Virus record (IMG/VR): IMGVR_UViG_3300029448_000054
Span: 1 to 55,048 of that record
Length of the DNA stretch: 55,048 nt
Strand: one strand, 5' to 3'
Source of the DNA: a virus
The number at the start of each line of letters is the position of its first letter. The stretch's first letter is position 1. A model generated the notes under the pieces. The model saw only the letters and a list, made by a program, of their open reading frames with translations, had not been told where the DNA came from and searched no databases. Below are positions 15,036 through 22,782 of this stretch, piece by piece. Position numbers and translations under genes: made by a program.

Positions 15036-16232
15036 TTATTTCCCTATGTTTTGTATAAATGATTCGAAGGTAAAAGGTGATGCTCCGCTGGGAGCTCTTG
15101 TTCCAGTAAAGGTTTGTACATCTCGATCTTTATCGTATGTACCACTGTACGTTTTACCTGTTTCAGTATCCATATACCCTCCAGGAATTGAAACAATTCC
15201 TTCGCCTAACGCTTTTGCTTTCTCAAAAAACGAGCCTAACCCAGCTACTTGGTTAGCCGTAGAAGGACCACCTAAAGCACGGAAAGATGTATCTATACTT
15301 TCTGGTGTGACAGGATTACGATCTGGAAACCCTACATTCACATCACCAAAAGGAGTAGGCACGTCTACGCTACGAGGTAAGCCAAAAGCGTCTAACACAT
15401 CATTTACTGCTGGTCCGCGAGAGGGAGCTAATTGCAAATTAGGTATATCCACAGTAGGCATTTGGAAATTCCTTATATCATCTAAAGTTATTCCTGCATC
15501 TGCAAATTGCTGTGTACCCGAAGATGTGCCAGAAGTGGTTCTAGAACCATAATTCTGCCCTCCTGGATAAGATGCCGAAAAATCATCAAAACCAACAGGA
15601 GCAGGAGCATCATCAGGACGACCTGTATATTCACCAATAATACTATCTTTTCCCACTATTGTATTGCCTGAAGCTATACCTGTGTTTTTTGATGCAGGAT
15701 TTGTTGTAGAACCAATACCGAATCGTCCCGCGATAGTATTCGCTAATCCAACTATACCTTTTACTGTATCAGTTCCAGGAACGACCGCGGATAATGCCCC
15801 TAATGGTGTATTTCGTCCTGGAATAGCCATATTCGCTACATTTTCAACAAAACCTTTTTTGGTATCATAACCAAACATTCCTGGAATATCAACTGACGGT
15901 CTAGCCCCTAATTGACCAGCTACATAATTTTGGGTAGAAGTAGCATAAGGATCCATACCTCTAGATATTGCATCTAAAGCAGCATTATATGCTTCAGCTC
16001 CTGGACCAGACATTCTACCAGAAGCTGTATAACCTTGTTCTTCTTGTGAGCCTCCTGGACCATCTTGCCGACCACCGCCAGAAGCTATACCCCCCGAAGG
16101 CGTACCTCCGTAATTTCCAGCACCGAAATCCTGTTCATTACCGCCCATGCCATCATTGCCACCGCTATTACCGGAAGAAGAGCCACTACTTGAGCTACCT
16201 GCTCCACCCCCACCCATTCCTGGTTCTGGCAT
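15036..16232 (-). CDS. Gly/Ser-rich protein after the portal, unknown function
   Basis: A 398-aa protein. Its first 70 residues are almost only Gly, Ser, Asn and Gln; the rest is low in charge, with repeated Gly/Pro/Asn turns. The end has a more ordered look: GIVSIPGGYMDTETGKTYSGTYDKDRDVQTFTG. It follows the portal gene with its ATG overlapping the portal stop. A flexible virion or assembly protein is likely. Low complexity prevents a family call. Confidence 0.6.
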   Translation of the reverse strand: MPEPGMGGGGAGSSSSGSSSGNSGGNDGMGGNEQDFGAGNYGGTPSGGIASGGGRQDGPGGSQEEQGYTASGRMSGPGAEAYNAALDAISRGMDPYATSTQNYVAGQLGARPSVDIPGMFGYDTKKGFVENVANMAIPGRNTPLGALSAVVPGTDTVKGIVGLANTIAGRFGIGSTTNPASKNTGIASGNTIVGKDSIIGEYTGRPDDAPAPVGFDDFSASYPGGQNYGSRTTSGTSSGTQQFADAGITLDDIRNFQMPTVDIPNLQLAPSRGPAVNDVLDAFGLPRSVDVPTPFGDVNVGFPDRNPVTPESIDTSFRALGGPSTANQVAGLGSFFEKAKALGEGIVSIPGGYMDTETGKTYSGTYDKDRDVQTFTGTRAPSGASPFTFESFIQNIGK

Positions 16233-18634
16233 TATCCTCTCCCCTTATTGGCTGAACGTTGCATAGCAATTTGTGCTCGCATCTGAGCTATATCTTCTGT
16301 ACTGCCAATACGCTCACGTTGGATAGCCGCTTGCTCTTGAGCTTTCTGTTTATTAAACTCAAGCTCCATTTGCTCTTGTTGGGCATCTTGCATCTGATCT
16401 TGTTGCTTTAACTGTAACTCTTGTTGTTTTAATTCTACTAAGGGGTCTTGTCTTTGAGCACCAAGAACCTGTGCTTCTTCTTGCAAGTAAGCAGTCATCA
16501 GCTCAGCTTCTATTTCATCACTTCTATTTTGCATCATTTCAGGAGGTATTTCTTGCCCCTGTTGCTGCATAGCTTGCATTTCTTGTTGTGCAACCATCTG
16601 CCCTTTTAAACTTAGATGCTCGAATATATGTGTTTGCAAAATCTGCATAGATGCAGGATTGCCTTTTACTGTCATACTCTGCATAAAAGCTAAATGCGTT
16701 TGTATATGTGCATCATGGTTTTGTTCTGGGAAGGCTTTTAATTGTTGCCTACCAGCCATAGCTAATTGCAATTGACCATTTTCAGTAATCGCATTTGTAG
16801 GCTGTGGTTGTTGTGGAGGTGTTAATATCTGCTCAATATTATCTACACCCAAAGCACTATACATCCTGCGATATGCTTCATAAGTATTATGCATTTGTGG
16901 ATTAGCTTGTGCGAGTTTTAATTGCTCTGCTGCTAAACTTACACGCTGGGACATACTGAAAATATTAGGGTTAGCTACAGGTACAATATCCACACGACCA
17001 TCAAAATCCTGTGCTTTCATGCCTTGCTGATTACCTGTAACATTGTACAAATAATCACTGCCATCTGCAGCTATGATCTCAGCAAGCAATTTAAATTCTT
17101 GCTTCATAGCATTGTACAAACGCTTATGCACAGCAGACATAATACGACTGCCACGTTCCATAAGCGCAACTGTTGTACCTACAGGCATCTCAGTATTCTG
17201 AATATTGCCTGTACCTATATCTGTTGTGCCTACAAATTTCTGTGCCGCTTGTACTACAAAACCAAGCAGCTGAAACAGAGTCGCGCTCGGCTCTTTGTAG
17301 GGCAGAGGTAAGAGTGAGCCGCGAAGCTCCGTTCCAACAACATCGACATCACGCCATTCTCCAGGCTGAAGTGGCTGATCATCATCTCGTATGCGTAAAC
17401 CTCTTGCTTTAAATCCAGCTGGCATATTTGATAAAGTACCAGCATCAATTAACTGCCGTAGGTTAGCTGTAGCTGTGCGGGATAGATTACCAAGTAAATG
17501 AATTAGGCCATTACCATAGAATCCAAGTCCAGGAGTAAACATATAATGAATAAAATATTGTTTTTTCCGCTTAAACGCATCATCTTCAGCATAATTACGG
17601 TACACAGACAAAACATCGCCCGAATCAGAAGATACCGTCACAATGTACGGCAGTTTTATACCTGTTGGCTCACCTTCGTCATCTTTATCCGCAAAATCTT
17701 CTAAATCTAAATAACAATGGCACTCATAAAGGGTTAGTTCTTCATATGAACCTGACTTTTCCAAACCCGAAAGCTCTTCTTTAGCCTCTTTTAGCTCATC
17801 ATACTCACCTTCTCCAGGAGTTACCTCTAAATCACGGTAAAAACCATTCACTTGTAGCTTCCGTAACTCATTTTCGGACATACGAATGATATGTGTAACA
17901 CGTTCACATGAGGCTAAATCAGTAGCATTGTATGGAACTAGCAAATCTTCCGCCTGTACAAACTTACTTACCTGTCTGCCAAGCTGTGGATCAGGGTAAA
18001 CTTTCTTAAATGCACTACCACATAGTCCTAAGTAGTATAACATCTGGTCAAATTCAGAATCATACTCTTCCATAACATGCAAAAGCTGATAATTCATCTC
18101 AGTTTTTATACGTTCTGACTGTTTTTCTAATTCTGGTGATGTATCACCCAAGACTTGTGTACGGACAGGACCACTCGGGGGCAATAATTCTTTATAGGCT
18201 TGGCTTTGGAATTGGCTAACTGCTTCATTCAGCATTGGGTGTATAACACCAGTAGCTCCTTGGAATGGTTCTGTACGGTTCTCATACTTAACACCAAGTA
18301 AATCTAAACCTTTTGTATAAACATTTAACCATTCATTACGCGAACTCTTATCTTCATCTACTTTTTCAAGTATCATACTAGATATACCTGTAAGTTCATC
18401 CTCATCGATAAACTCAGCAAGGTTATCCATAAATTGTGCTTCACCCTTATCTTCCGCATCAGGCTCAGCAAACTCTACTGAACCATCTTCCATTGTTGAC
18501 ATTTCCATACCATCAAAAGAAGGTTCAGGGGCAGTCGTCGGTAATTCTATTTCTAATGGGTCTGACTCTAATTGCTGACCAACCAATGTAAATTCACGCT
18601 CAACATTATTATAAGGGCTAGGTTGTTTTGCCAT
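16232..18634 (-). CDS. Portal protein
   Basis: An 800-aa protein, the size of P22-like portals. Visible features are an acidic N-terminal region, EWLNVYTKGLDLLGVKYENRTEPFQGATGVIHPMLNEAV (the family's conserved core start), YYLGLCGSAFKKVYPDP, PYIVTVSSDSGDVLSVYRNY, FTPGLGFYGNGLIHLLGN and EMPVGTTVALMERGSRIMSAVHKRLY, then a Gln-rich coiled-coil C terminus (QQEQMELEFNKQKAQEQ). It forms the dodecameric ring through which DNA enters and leaves. The ATG at 18634 has a strong GGAGG site. It follows terL as in most phages. Confidence 0.88.
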   Translation of the reverse strand: MAKQPSPYNNVEREFTLVGQQLESDPLEIELPTTAPEPSFDGMEMSTMEDGSVEFAEPDAEDKGEAQFMDNLAEFIDEDELTGISSMILEKVDEDKSSRNEWLNVYTKGLDLLGVKYENRTEPFQGATGVIHPMLNEAVSQFQSQAYKELLPPSGPVRTQVLGDTSPELEKQSERIKTEMNYQLLHVMEEYDSEFDQMLYYLGLCGSAFKKVYPDPQLGRQVSKFVQAEDLLVPYNATDLASCERVTHIIRMSENELRKLQVNGFYRDLEVTPGEGEYDELKEAKEELSGLEKSGSYEELTLYECHCYLDLEDFADKDDEGEPTGIKLPYIVTVSSDSGDVLSVYRNYAEDDAFKRKKQYFIHYMFTPGLGFYGNGLIHLLGNLSRTATANLRQLIDAGTLSNMPAGFKARGLRIRDDDQPLQPGEWRDVDVVGTELRGSLLPLPYKEPSATLFQLLGFVVQAAQKFVGTTDIGTGNIQNTEMPVGTTVALMERGSRIMSAVHKRLYNAMKQEFKLLAEIIAADGSDYLYNVTGNQQGMKAQDFDGRVDIVPVANPNIFSMSQRVSLAAEQLKLAQANPQMHNTYEAYRRMYSALGVDNIEQILTPPQQPQPTNAITENGQLQLAMAGRQQLKAFPEQNHDAHIQTHLAFMQSMTVKGNPASMQILQTHIFEHLSLKGQMVAQQEMQAMQQQGQEIPPEMMQNRSDEIEAELMTAYLQEEAQVLGAQRQDPLVELKQQELQLKQQDQMQDAQQEQMELEFNKQKAQEQAAIQRERIGSTEDIAQMRAQIAMQRSANKGRG

Positions 18635-18770
18635 CAGTTTTACCTCCCTGTATAACTCGGAGCATTGGGGCTGGCTTATCTTCTAAACTATTTAGAACAA
18701 TCTCAAGGAGTTTTTTCAACTCCTCAATTCTATCCGTAGTAGGAGTTCGTTCTTGGCGGTACATCGACAT
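18618..18770 (-). CDS. 50-aa protein between terL and portal
   Basis: Start at ATG 18770 (MSMYRQERTPTTDRIEELKK) gives 50 residues, a short helix LLEIVLNSLEDKPAPMLRV and a basic end IQGGKTDGKTT. It overlaps the end of terL by about 40 bases and the portal start by 17. A longer start at 18806 would lie fully inside terL. Tight packing argues for a real gene, but there is no motif. Confidence 0.5.
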   Translation of the reverse strand: MSMYRQERTPTTDRIEELKKLLEIVLNSLEDKPAPMLRVIQGGKTDGKTT

Positions 18771-20220
18771 GGTCGTTATAATCCTCTGGGTGCTGTATAA
18801 ACCCACCTTCGCGGAAACGTCGGAGAGCCTGTGTTACTGTATCAACAAAATCATCATTTTCACCAACCGGAAATGAAGCACACTCTTCTATCACTTCCTC
18901 TGCCCATCTAGTATCTGGAGCCCATACTAACCCACTTTCTAGGATTGGCGCAATGGAGTTTACTCGAGTATATTTATCATTACCTCTACTCGGGGAATAA
19001 TTCTGCACAGGAATACCCATACTACGCAATTCTTGCGTTAATGGCATACCAGTCGCTTTTGCCTCAATAATCACACATTCAGGCTCCCAATAATCATATT
19101 CTTCTTTTGCAATACGCTTTAAATCAGGGAAATCCCATCTACCTCTTCGCGCATCTACTAGAATAATGTTGGGGGGTTCTCCCTCCACGGGATAAAATAC
19201 ACCCCATGTGGTTATCGCACTATAATCAGCATTCTCCTTTTTACTAAATGCTGTATCATAACTCTGCATAACATAACTTAATTTAGGGATATCTTCTTTT
19301 TCCCACTGATTCCACCACTCACGCTTCAAAATAGCAGTCGTCTCACTCGTAGGATTCTGCTGCCATTGGGCTTCCCATTTACCTACTGATAATGAAGCCT
19401 TCACCTTTAATAATTCTTCTTTTTTCCAAAACTCAGGCCATAACACTTTATAACCATCTTCAGATTTTTCATCTTCTAATAATGCCGGAAACTCTACTAC
19501 TTCCCATTGGTCAGCCAGTACATCTCGCGCTTGCTGTTTTAATAATTTGCCAGTTAAATCAATCTCTGACCAACGCGTCATCACAATTACAATCGCTCCT
19601 CCAGGCTGCAATCTCTGCCGTGGACCAGATGTATACCACTCATAGGCATTCTCTAATGCTGCGGGTGACATTGCATCTTGTTCGGAGTGCGGGTCATCAA
19701 TAATCATTAAATCCGCACCACGGCCTGTAATCGCGCCACCTACACCCGCCGCAAAATATTCACCGCCAGCATGGGTCTCCCATCTGCCAGCCGCACTACT
19801 ATCCTGCCGTAATTTTACATCTGGAAAGACCAGAGAGTAATCGGTACTATTCATAAGGTTACGCACCTTTCGGCCAAACCTCACCGCTAACTCACCTGTA
19901 TGCGTTGCTTGAATAATCTTTAACTTTGGATTCAAACCCATTAAATAACTCGGCAATAAATAACTGGCATACTCCGACTTCGTATGTCGCGGCGGCATAT
20001 TCACAATTAACCGCTTAATACTACCATCAGCTAAACCATTAAACTTCTTTGCCATTATCTTATGGTGCTTCCCCTCAATAAACTCAGGCCATACTGTTTT
20101 ACAATAGGCCATAAAATCCTTCTTCGCGTGATCACTCGAGATGTGCTGTTTCTGCTTCTCAAGCAAACGTGCATACTGCTTCAATACTTCTTCAGGGACA
20201 GTCATTGGGGCATTTGTCAT
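18730..20220 (-). CDS. terL: Terminase large subunit
   Basis: A 496-aa packaging motor. ATPase: Walker A-like PPRHTKS at about 76-82, Walker B LMIIDDP at about 171-177, and motif III region IVIVMTRW. Nuclease (RNase H fold): Asp322 in QSYDTAF, Glu386 in VIIEAKATG, and Asp457/Asp460 in NDDFVDTVTQAL. It translocates DNA through the portal and cuts it at the end. The PPRHTKSE form of the Walker A is typical of this family. No strong ribosome site precedes the ATG at 20220; a second Met at codon 6 is possible. The leader holds the hairpins at 20389-20445. Confidence 0.92.
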   Translation of the reverse strand: MTNAPMTVPEEVLKQYARLLEKQKQHISSDHAKKDFMAYCKTVWPEFIEGKHHKIMAKKFNGLADGSIKRLIVNMPPRHTKSEYASYLLPSYLMGLNPKLKIIQATHTGELAVRFGRKVRNLMNSTDYSLVFPDVKLRQDSSAAGRWETHAGGEYFAAGVGGAITGRGADLMIIDDPHSEQDAMSPAALENAYEWYTSGPRQRLQPGGAIVIVMTRWSEIDLTGKLLKQQARDVLADQWEVVEFPALLEDEKSEDGYKVLWPEFWKKEELLKVKASLSVGKWEAQWQQNPTSETTAILKREWWNQWEKEDIPKLSYVMQSYDTAFSKKENADYSAITTWGVFYPVEGEPPNIILVDARRGRWDFPDLKRIAKEEYDYWEPECVIIEAKATGMPLTQELRSMGIPVQNYSPSRGNDKYTRVNSIAPILESGLVWAPDTRWAEEVIEECASFPVGENDDFVDTVTQALRRFREGGFIQHPEDYNDHVDVPPRTNSYYG

Positions 20221-20454
20221 AATTATTTAATAATATAAAAATTTTCTTGGCGCAAGACTCTCCGATCATTGTTTCAAAAAGGGGGGTGGAGGTACGCTGA
20301 ATAATTTTCAGAGTGGTAATGATTTGGACAGAACCGTGTACTGCGCTGCGCTGGTACAGGTTCATCGCTCTCTAGGGGGGTTGCCCCTGTTGCAAAAGTG
20401 CAACACTGTAACAAATGTGCAGCGGGGTACCTTTTGGCACCCCGCCGCTAGGGG
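20221..20454. other. Non-coding leader between terL and the GA/TC-free gene
   Basis: No gene is seen. Positions 20221-20372 are ordinary, with an A/T-rich stretch just before terL. From 20377 to 20445 there are several short hairpins: GGGG/CCCC at 20377-20387, GTTGCA/TGCAAC at 20389-20404 and a strong one at 20422-20445. The last TC before the dinucleotide-free island is at 20371-20372. A structured, non-coding spot directly before terL and between the two terminase genes is a reasonable place for a packaging site (inference). Confidence 0.6.
20422..20445 (-). terminator. Strong hairpin after the GA/TC-free gene (terminator or structural element)
   Basis: A 10-bp stem GCGGGGTACC/GGCACCCCGC with a 4-base loop (AAAA on the minus strand). 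One pair is a wobble. It lies 10 bases past the TAA of the 181-aa gene. No T run follows on the minus strand, so it is not a classic terminator; it may protect the RNA end or be part of a DNA site. The hairpin itself obeys the GA/TC ban. Confidence 0.6.
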
Positions 20455-21000
20455 TTAGCTTGCCAGTACTAGCTTGCCAAACGCTGTGCCGTATGTGGCA
20501 ACTGTTTGGCTGCTTAAAGCAAACGCACCGTTTAGTATTGCGGCAACCGCGTTTTGGTTAGTGTGTGCGCTGTTAGCGTTACACAGTACACCGCTGCCGC
20601 CTTTAAGCACACCGTTAGCATGTGTGCCAGCAATGTGCATTGCTGCATGGCACTGTACTAATGGGGTGGCTGTTAGCTTGCTAGGCACTTTTGTATTAAT
20701 GCCAGCAACATTAAAGCATTTAACACCCTTAACAGTATGCTGTGGCACACCATTTACACACGCCCATAACATTAAGCCGCGTGCGCTAATAACGCCCTGC
20801 TTGTTTGGCTGCATAACCGCCCATAGCTTGCCGCCACCAAACAGTACACCGTTTGCCAATGCATTAGGCGTAAACTGTAAAGCTACATTGCCCATGCCGT
20901 TAGCGTTAATAAAGGCGTGCATAGCTGCAACATTAATATTGCCAGCCGCACCATTTGCACCGTTAAAAGCCTGTGCCGCTTGTGTTGTTGTGTTAACCAT
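20455..21000 (-). CDS. 181-aa protein with no Asp or Glu, encoded in GA/TC-free DNA
   Basis: ATG at 21000 with AAAAAGGGG upstream; TAA at 20455. Composition is rich in Ala, Gly, Asn and Val, with one Arg and zero acidic residues. Motif-like parts are NVAAMHAFINANGMGNVALQ, NGVLFGGGKLW, SARGLMLWACVNGVPQHTVK and NGVLKGGSGVL (a second copy of NGVLFGGG). Ser is coded only by AGY; TCN, GAN, GGA, AGA, CGA, ATC, TTC, CTC and GTC codons are all absent, as are GA and TC across codon junctions. The codons favour G in position 1, as real genes do. The ribosome site lacks the usual GGAG because that would contain GA. Absence of TGA stops inflates frame length here (a 208-aa frame is also open on the plus strand), so the gene is likely but not certain. 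No family recognised. Confidence 0.7.
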   Translation of the reverse strand: MVNTTTQAAQAFNGANGAAGNINVAAMHAFINANGMGNVALQFTPNALANGVLFGGGKLWAVMQPNKQGVISARGLMLWACVNGVPQHTVKGVKCFNVAGINTKVPSKLTATPLVQCHAAMHIAGTHANGVLKGGSGVLCNANSAHTNQNAVAAILNGAFALSSQTVATYGTAFGKLVLAS

Positions 21001-21085
21001 TGTTAACCCCTTTTTAGTTAACGCCGCCGCCCTATGCGGTGGCTATACATATTTTATGCCACAGGTGGGATATGGGTGTAAACCC

Positions 21086-21136
21086 CTAAAAGCACATTAA
21101 TGCAAAAATAATTGCAATAACCCCAATTAACGCCAT
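21086..21136 (-). CDS. Possible 16-aa hydrophobic peptide
   Basis: ATG at 21136-21134 overlaps the TAA of the small membrane protein gene (TAATG), so it could be made by coupled translation. The peptide MALIGVIAIIFALMCF is one short membrane helix, ending TAG at 21086. It lies in DNA that also lacks GA and TC. It may be chance; there is no independent ribosome site. Confidence 0.3.
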   Translation of the reverse strand: MALIGVIAIIFALMCF

Positions 21137-21312
21137 TAGCATTTGTGCCGCCATGCACCGATATAGCCGACCATAAAGCTGGATAAGCCAATGGCAAATA
21201 TCATTGCGGTCATGTAATGGTGCAACGGTGGGATATTAAACAGGTCCGCACTGGTAAACATTAAGAACACACCAGCCAACATAAGATAGGTATATGTAAA
21301 GATCATCAACAT
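21136..21312 (-). CDS. Small membrane protein, two helices
   Basis: Start at ATG 21312 after GGGGAG; 58 aa. Two membrane segments are visible: MLMIFTYTYLMLAGVFLMF and MTAMIFAIGLSSFMVGYIGA, with a short polar loop (TSADLFNIPPLHHY) and a basic end WRHKC. It sits between terS and terL in a run of small genes. Holin-like or membrane-modifying roles are possible, but no family is recognised. Confidence 0.58.
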   Translation of the reverse strand: MLMIFTYTYLMLAGVFLMFTSADLFNIPPLHHYMTAMIFAIGLSSFMVGYIGAWRHKC

Positions 21313-21314
21313 AA

Positions 21315-21503
21315 CTAGCTCCCCATAACAGTGCCATGCTGACACCATGCAGTAATTTCATCAAACAGTGCTTTCGGCACAATTTTGGTTTCATCGTTTG
21401 GTCCCCAGCCAATATTTACGCATTGACTAATAGGCACACAGCCAAACTCACGGTGATACAAAAAGTCCTCATCCGTTTGCTCTCGTAAAGTATCGTAGTC
21501 CAT
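21315..21503 (-). CDS. 62-aa hypothetical protein
   Basis: A soluble acidic protein (MDYDTLREQTDEDFLYHREF, then GCVPISQCVNIGWGPNDETKIVPKALFDEITAWCQHGTVMG) with an AGGAG-like site (aaaggagctg) upstream of the ATG at 21503. Three Cys and one His near the ends could bind a metal. It overlaps the membrane protein frame by none or few bases. Function unknown. Confidence 0.55.
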   Translation of the reverse strand: MDYDTLREQTDEDFLYHREFGCVPISQCVNIGWGPNDETKIVPKALFDEITAWCQHGTVMGS

Positions 21504-21674
21504 AACCAGCTCCTTTGCGTTAAGTTATGTATTTACAGTGCCAGCCGCCGAGCTGTCTTGCCAGCACAAAATTGTCACAGCGACCAGGATTGACTTCTGG
21601 AGAAGTCTGGCGAAATTTAATGATGTAGTGTGAGTATATATGACGGTGCATATATAATGAGATCTTTTTCTATC

Positions 21675-21694
21675 TCCATCCATCCATCCATCCA
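21675..21694. repeat. Tandem tetranucleotide repeat TCCA x5
   Basis: Five perfect TCCA copies (ATGG on the minus strand), followed by TCA. The same ATGGATGG word recurs within the VRR-NUC-like gene (22396-22462), where it encodes repeated Met-Asp-Gly. Slippage could change copy number; it lies in non-coding DNA after a terminator on the transcribed strand. Confidence 0.85.
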
Positions 21695-21696
21695 TC

Positions 21697-21726
21697 AAAA
21701 AAGAAAGGGCGACCAATCGGCCGCCC
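21697..21726 (-). terminator. Intrinsic terminator after the 162-aa gene
   Basis: On the minus strand a GGGCGG...CGCCC stem (21707-21726) is followed by TTTCTTTTTT. It lies 12 bases past the stop at 21739, and would separate the terS-nuclease transcript from the terL transcript. Confidence 0.8.
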
Positions 21727-21738
21727 ATCCTAAGATAA

Positions 21739-22191
21739 TTAAGCTGGGATAACGAACAGCTCAACGAAGTTCTTGCCCCATGTAGCCTTGGCTGATGGTG
21801 ACTGCCCACCATTAAGCGCGTCCAATAAAGCATGGAACTTTCTTGCCTTGATTGACTTATGGGCTAAGTCTACATCGGTTAAGGTAACTACATGACCCTC
21901 ATGGTCGGAGTTGATCAACTGCCATACTACCTTACCACGAAGGGTGAGGTTGGGATTGCCTACCTCATCAAATAATGTTTTTGCCTTTTCAAAAGGAAAA
22001 GGATTAGGCGTACCAACTACATCAACAGTAGGCCGGACACCGACATTATTTGGATTGCCGCCAGCTTGCTCTTGGACAAACTTAAAAATGTCCTGAGCGG
22101 TGACTCCCATATTACGCTGGTCCTCGGGGAGAGAATTAATGCCCTGAAAAGTGATTTCCTGAGCTACGACTTTTTTAGCTGATTTAGCCAT
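21739..22191 (-). CDS. 150-aa conserved phage protein
   Basis: Start at ATG 22191 (MAKSAKKVVAQEITFQGINS) after AAGGAAC; 150 aa. The protein has SLPEDQRNMGVTAQDIFKFVQEQAGG, TPNPFPFEKAKTLFDEVGNPNLTLRGKVVWQLIN, and ARKFHALLDALNGGQSPSAKATWGKNFVELF. It is soluble, with no clear catalytic motif. It stands between the nuclease gene and a terminator in the packaging region. A DNA-binding or virion role would fit; not recognised. Confidence 0.6.
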   Translation of the reverse strand: MAKSAKKVVAQEITFQGINSLPEDQRNMGVTAQDIFKFVQEQAGGNPNNVGVRPTVDVVGTPNPFPFEKAKTLFDEVGNPNLTLRGKVVWQLINSDHEGHVVTLTDVDLAHKSIKARKFHALLDALNGGQSPSAKATWGKNFVELFVIPA

Positions 22192-22344
22192 GATAAGTTC
22201 CTTTCTACGAACTTGAGTTAGTAGCAACCCTGCTACACATATAGAGTAGCAAATAGACCTTCCGCTGTAAACACCTAAGTTATCATAATGAGTAAAAAAG
22301 ATACGAGCAGCTCGACACCTGATGTCATGTGAATTCTACCGATA

Positions 22345-22782
22345 TCACCGGACCTCTCGACCTGGATCGTCGCTCATCATCAGTCGTCGGAGGACTCTTG
22401 CCCATCCATCTCCATCCATCGGCCATTCCATCCGGTCATCGTACAATGGCTCTCCATCCATCAATCTCTTACTCAGGTTTCGGCCATCCATAAATAATAG
22501 CTGCCCTGACGAAGGATGATGAACCAAGTTCCAAACGCATCCACCAACAGATGTTCTTGAGGTCTGCCATGCTATTTGATGAGGACGCCACTTGGGGAAC
22601 TTCTTGTCAGACTTTGTCGCAAGTATCTTTAACTCTACCCAGAAATCCTTGCCATTCAAGCAACCATTGACATCAGGCACTCCTGGACTTGCCCATGACT
22701 CCATTCTAGTCCAGTGTACCCCAAGGGGTCTGGTTCCATCGCGTAAGGCTTTCCAAAGTTTAGACTCAGGGTTCTTTGCCAT
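22345..22782 (-). CDS. VRR-NUC-like endonuclease
   Basis: A 145-aa protein with a PD-(D/E)xK core of the VRR-NUC type: ESKLWKALRDGTRPLGVHWTRMESWASPGVPDVNGCLNGKDFWVELKIL. Asp in GVPDV and Glu-Leu-Lys in WVELK supply the metal site, and KFPKWRPHQIAWQ is the usual downstream motif. These nucleases cut branched or flap DNA. Here the gene overlaps terS by 17 bases, so it may help resolve concatemers or trim ends during packaging (inference). The C terminus has repeats of Met-Asp-Gly coded by ATGGATGG words. Confidence 0.8.
   Translation of the reverse strand: MAKNPESKLWKALRDGTRPLGVHWTRMESWASPGVPDVNGCLNGKDFWVELKILATKSDKKFPKWRPHQIAWQTSRTSVGGCVWNLVHHPSSGQLLFMDGRNLSKRLMDGEPLYDDRMEWPMDGDGWARVLRRLMMSDDPGREVR

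Larger units (their letters stand above)
20373..21068. other. 696-bp island with no GA or TC dinucleotide on either strand
   Basis: I read every base step from 20373 to 21068, including across line breaks, and found neither GA nor TC. The last TC before is at 20371-20372, the first GA after is at 21069-21070, and the next at 21160-21161. In random DNA about one step in eight would be GA or TC, roughly 87 here. AG, CT, AC, GT, CG and the other dinucleotides are all present, so the loss is specific. The island spans the 181-aa gene, its leader and its 3' hairpin, so both coding and non-coding DNA obey it. Confidence 0.97.
21504..21738. promoter_or_regulatory. Intergenic region with two inverted repeats and a TCCA repeat
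   Basis: No convincing gene. Contents in order: GACTTCT-gg-AGAAGTC at 21592-21607; TATATATG-6-CATATATA at 21635-21656; five tandem TCCA units at 21675-21694; and a terminator at 21697-21726. Minus-strand transcription of the 162-aa gene ends here, so a promoter for the small genes, the GA/TC-free gene and terL would have to lie in this stretch. The two dyads are good operator candidates; no clear -35/-10 pair is visible. Confidence 0.5.

Noticed and set aside
20474-21100. A 208-aa open frame on the plus strand opposite the GA/TC-free gene
   Set aside because: With no TGA possible in GA/TC-free DNA, long frames appear by chance on both strands. The minus frame has the operon direction, a ribosome site and a G-first codon pattern; the plus frame has none of these.
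21525-21833. A 102-aa minus-strand frame over the TCCA repeat and terminator
   Set aside because: It overlaps the end of the 150-aa gene, contains a terminator hairpin and repeat DNA, and has no ribosome site or recognisable motif.
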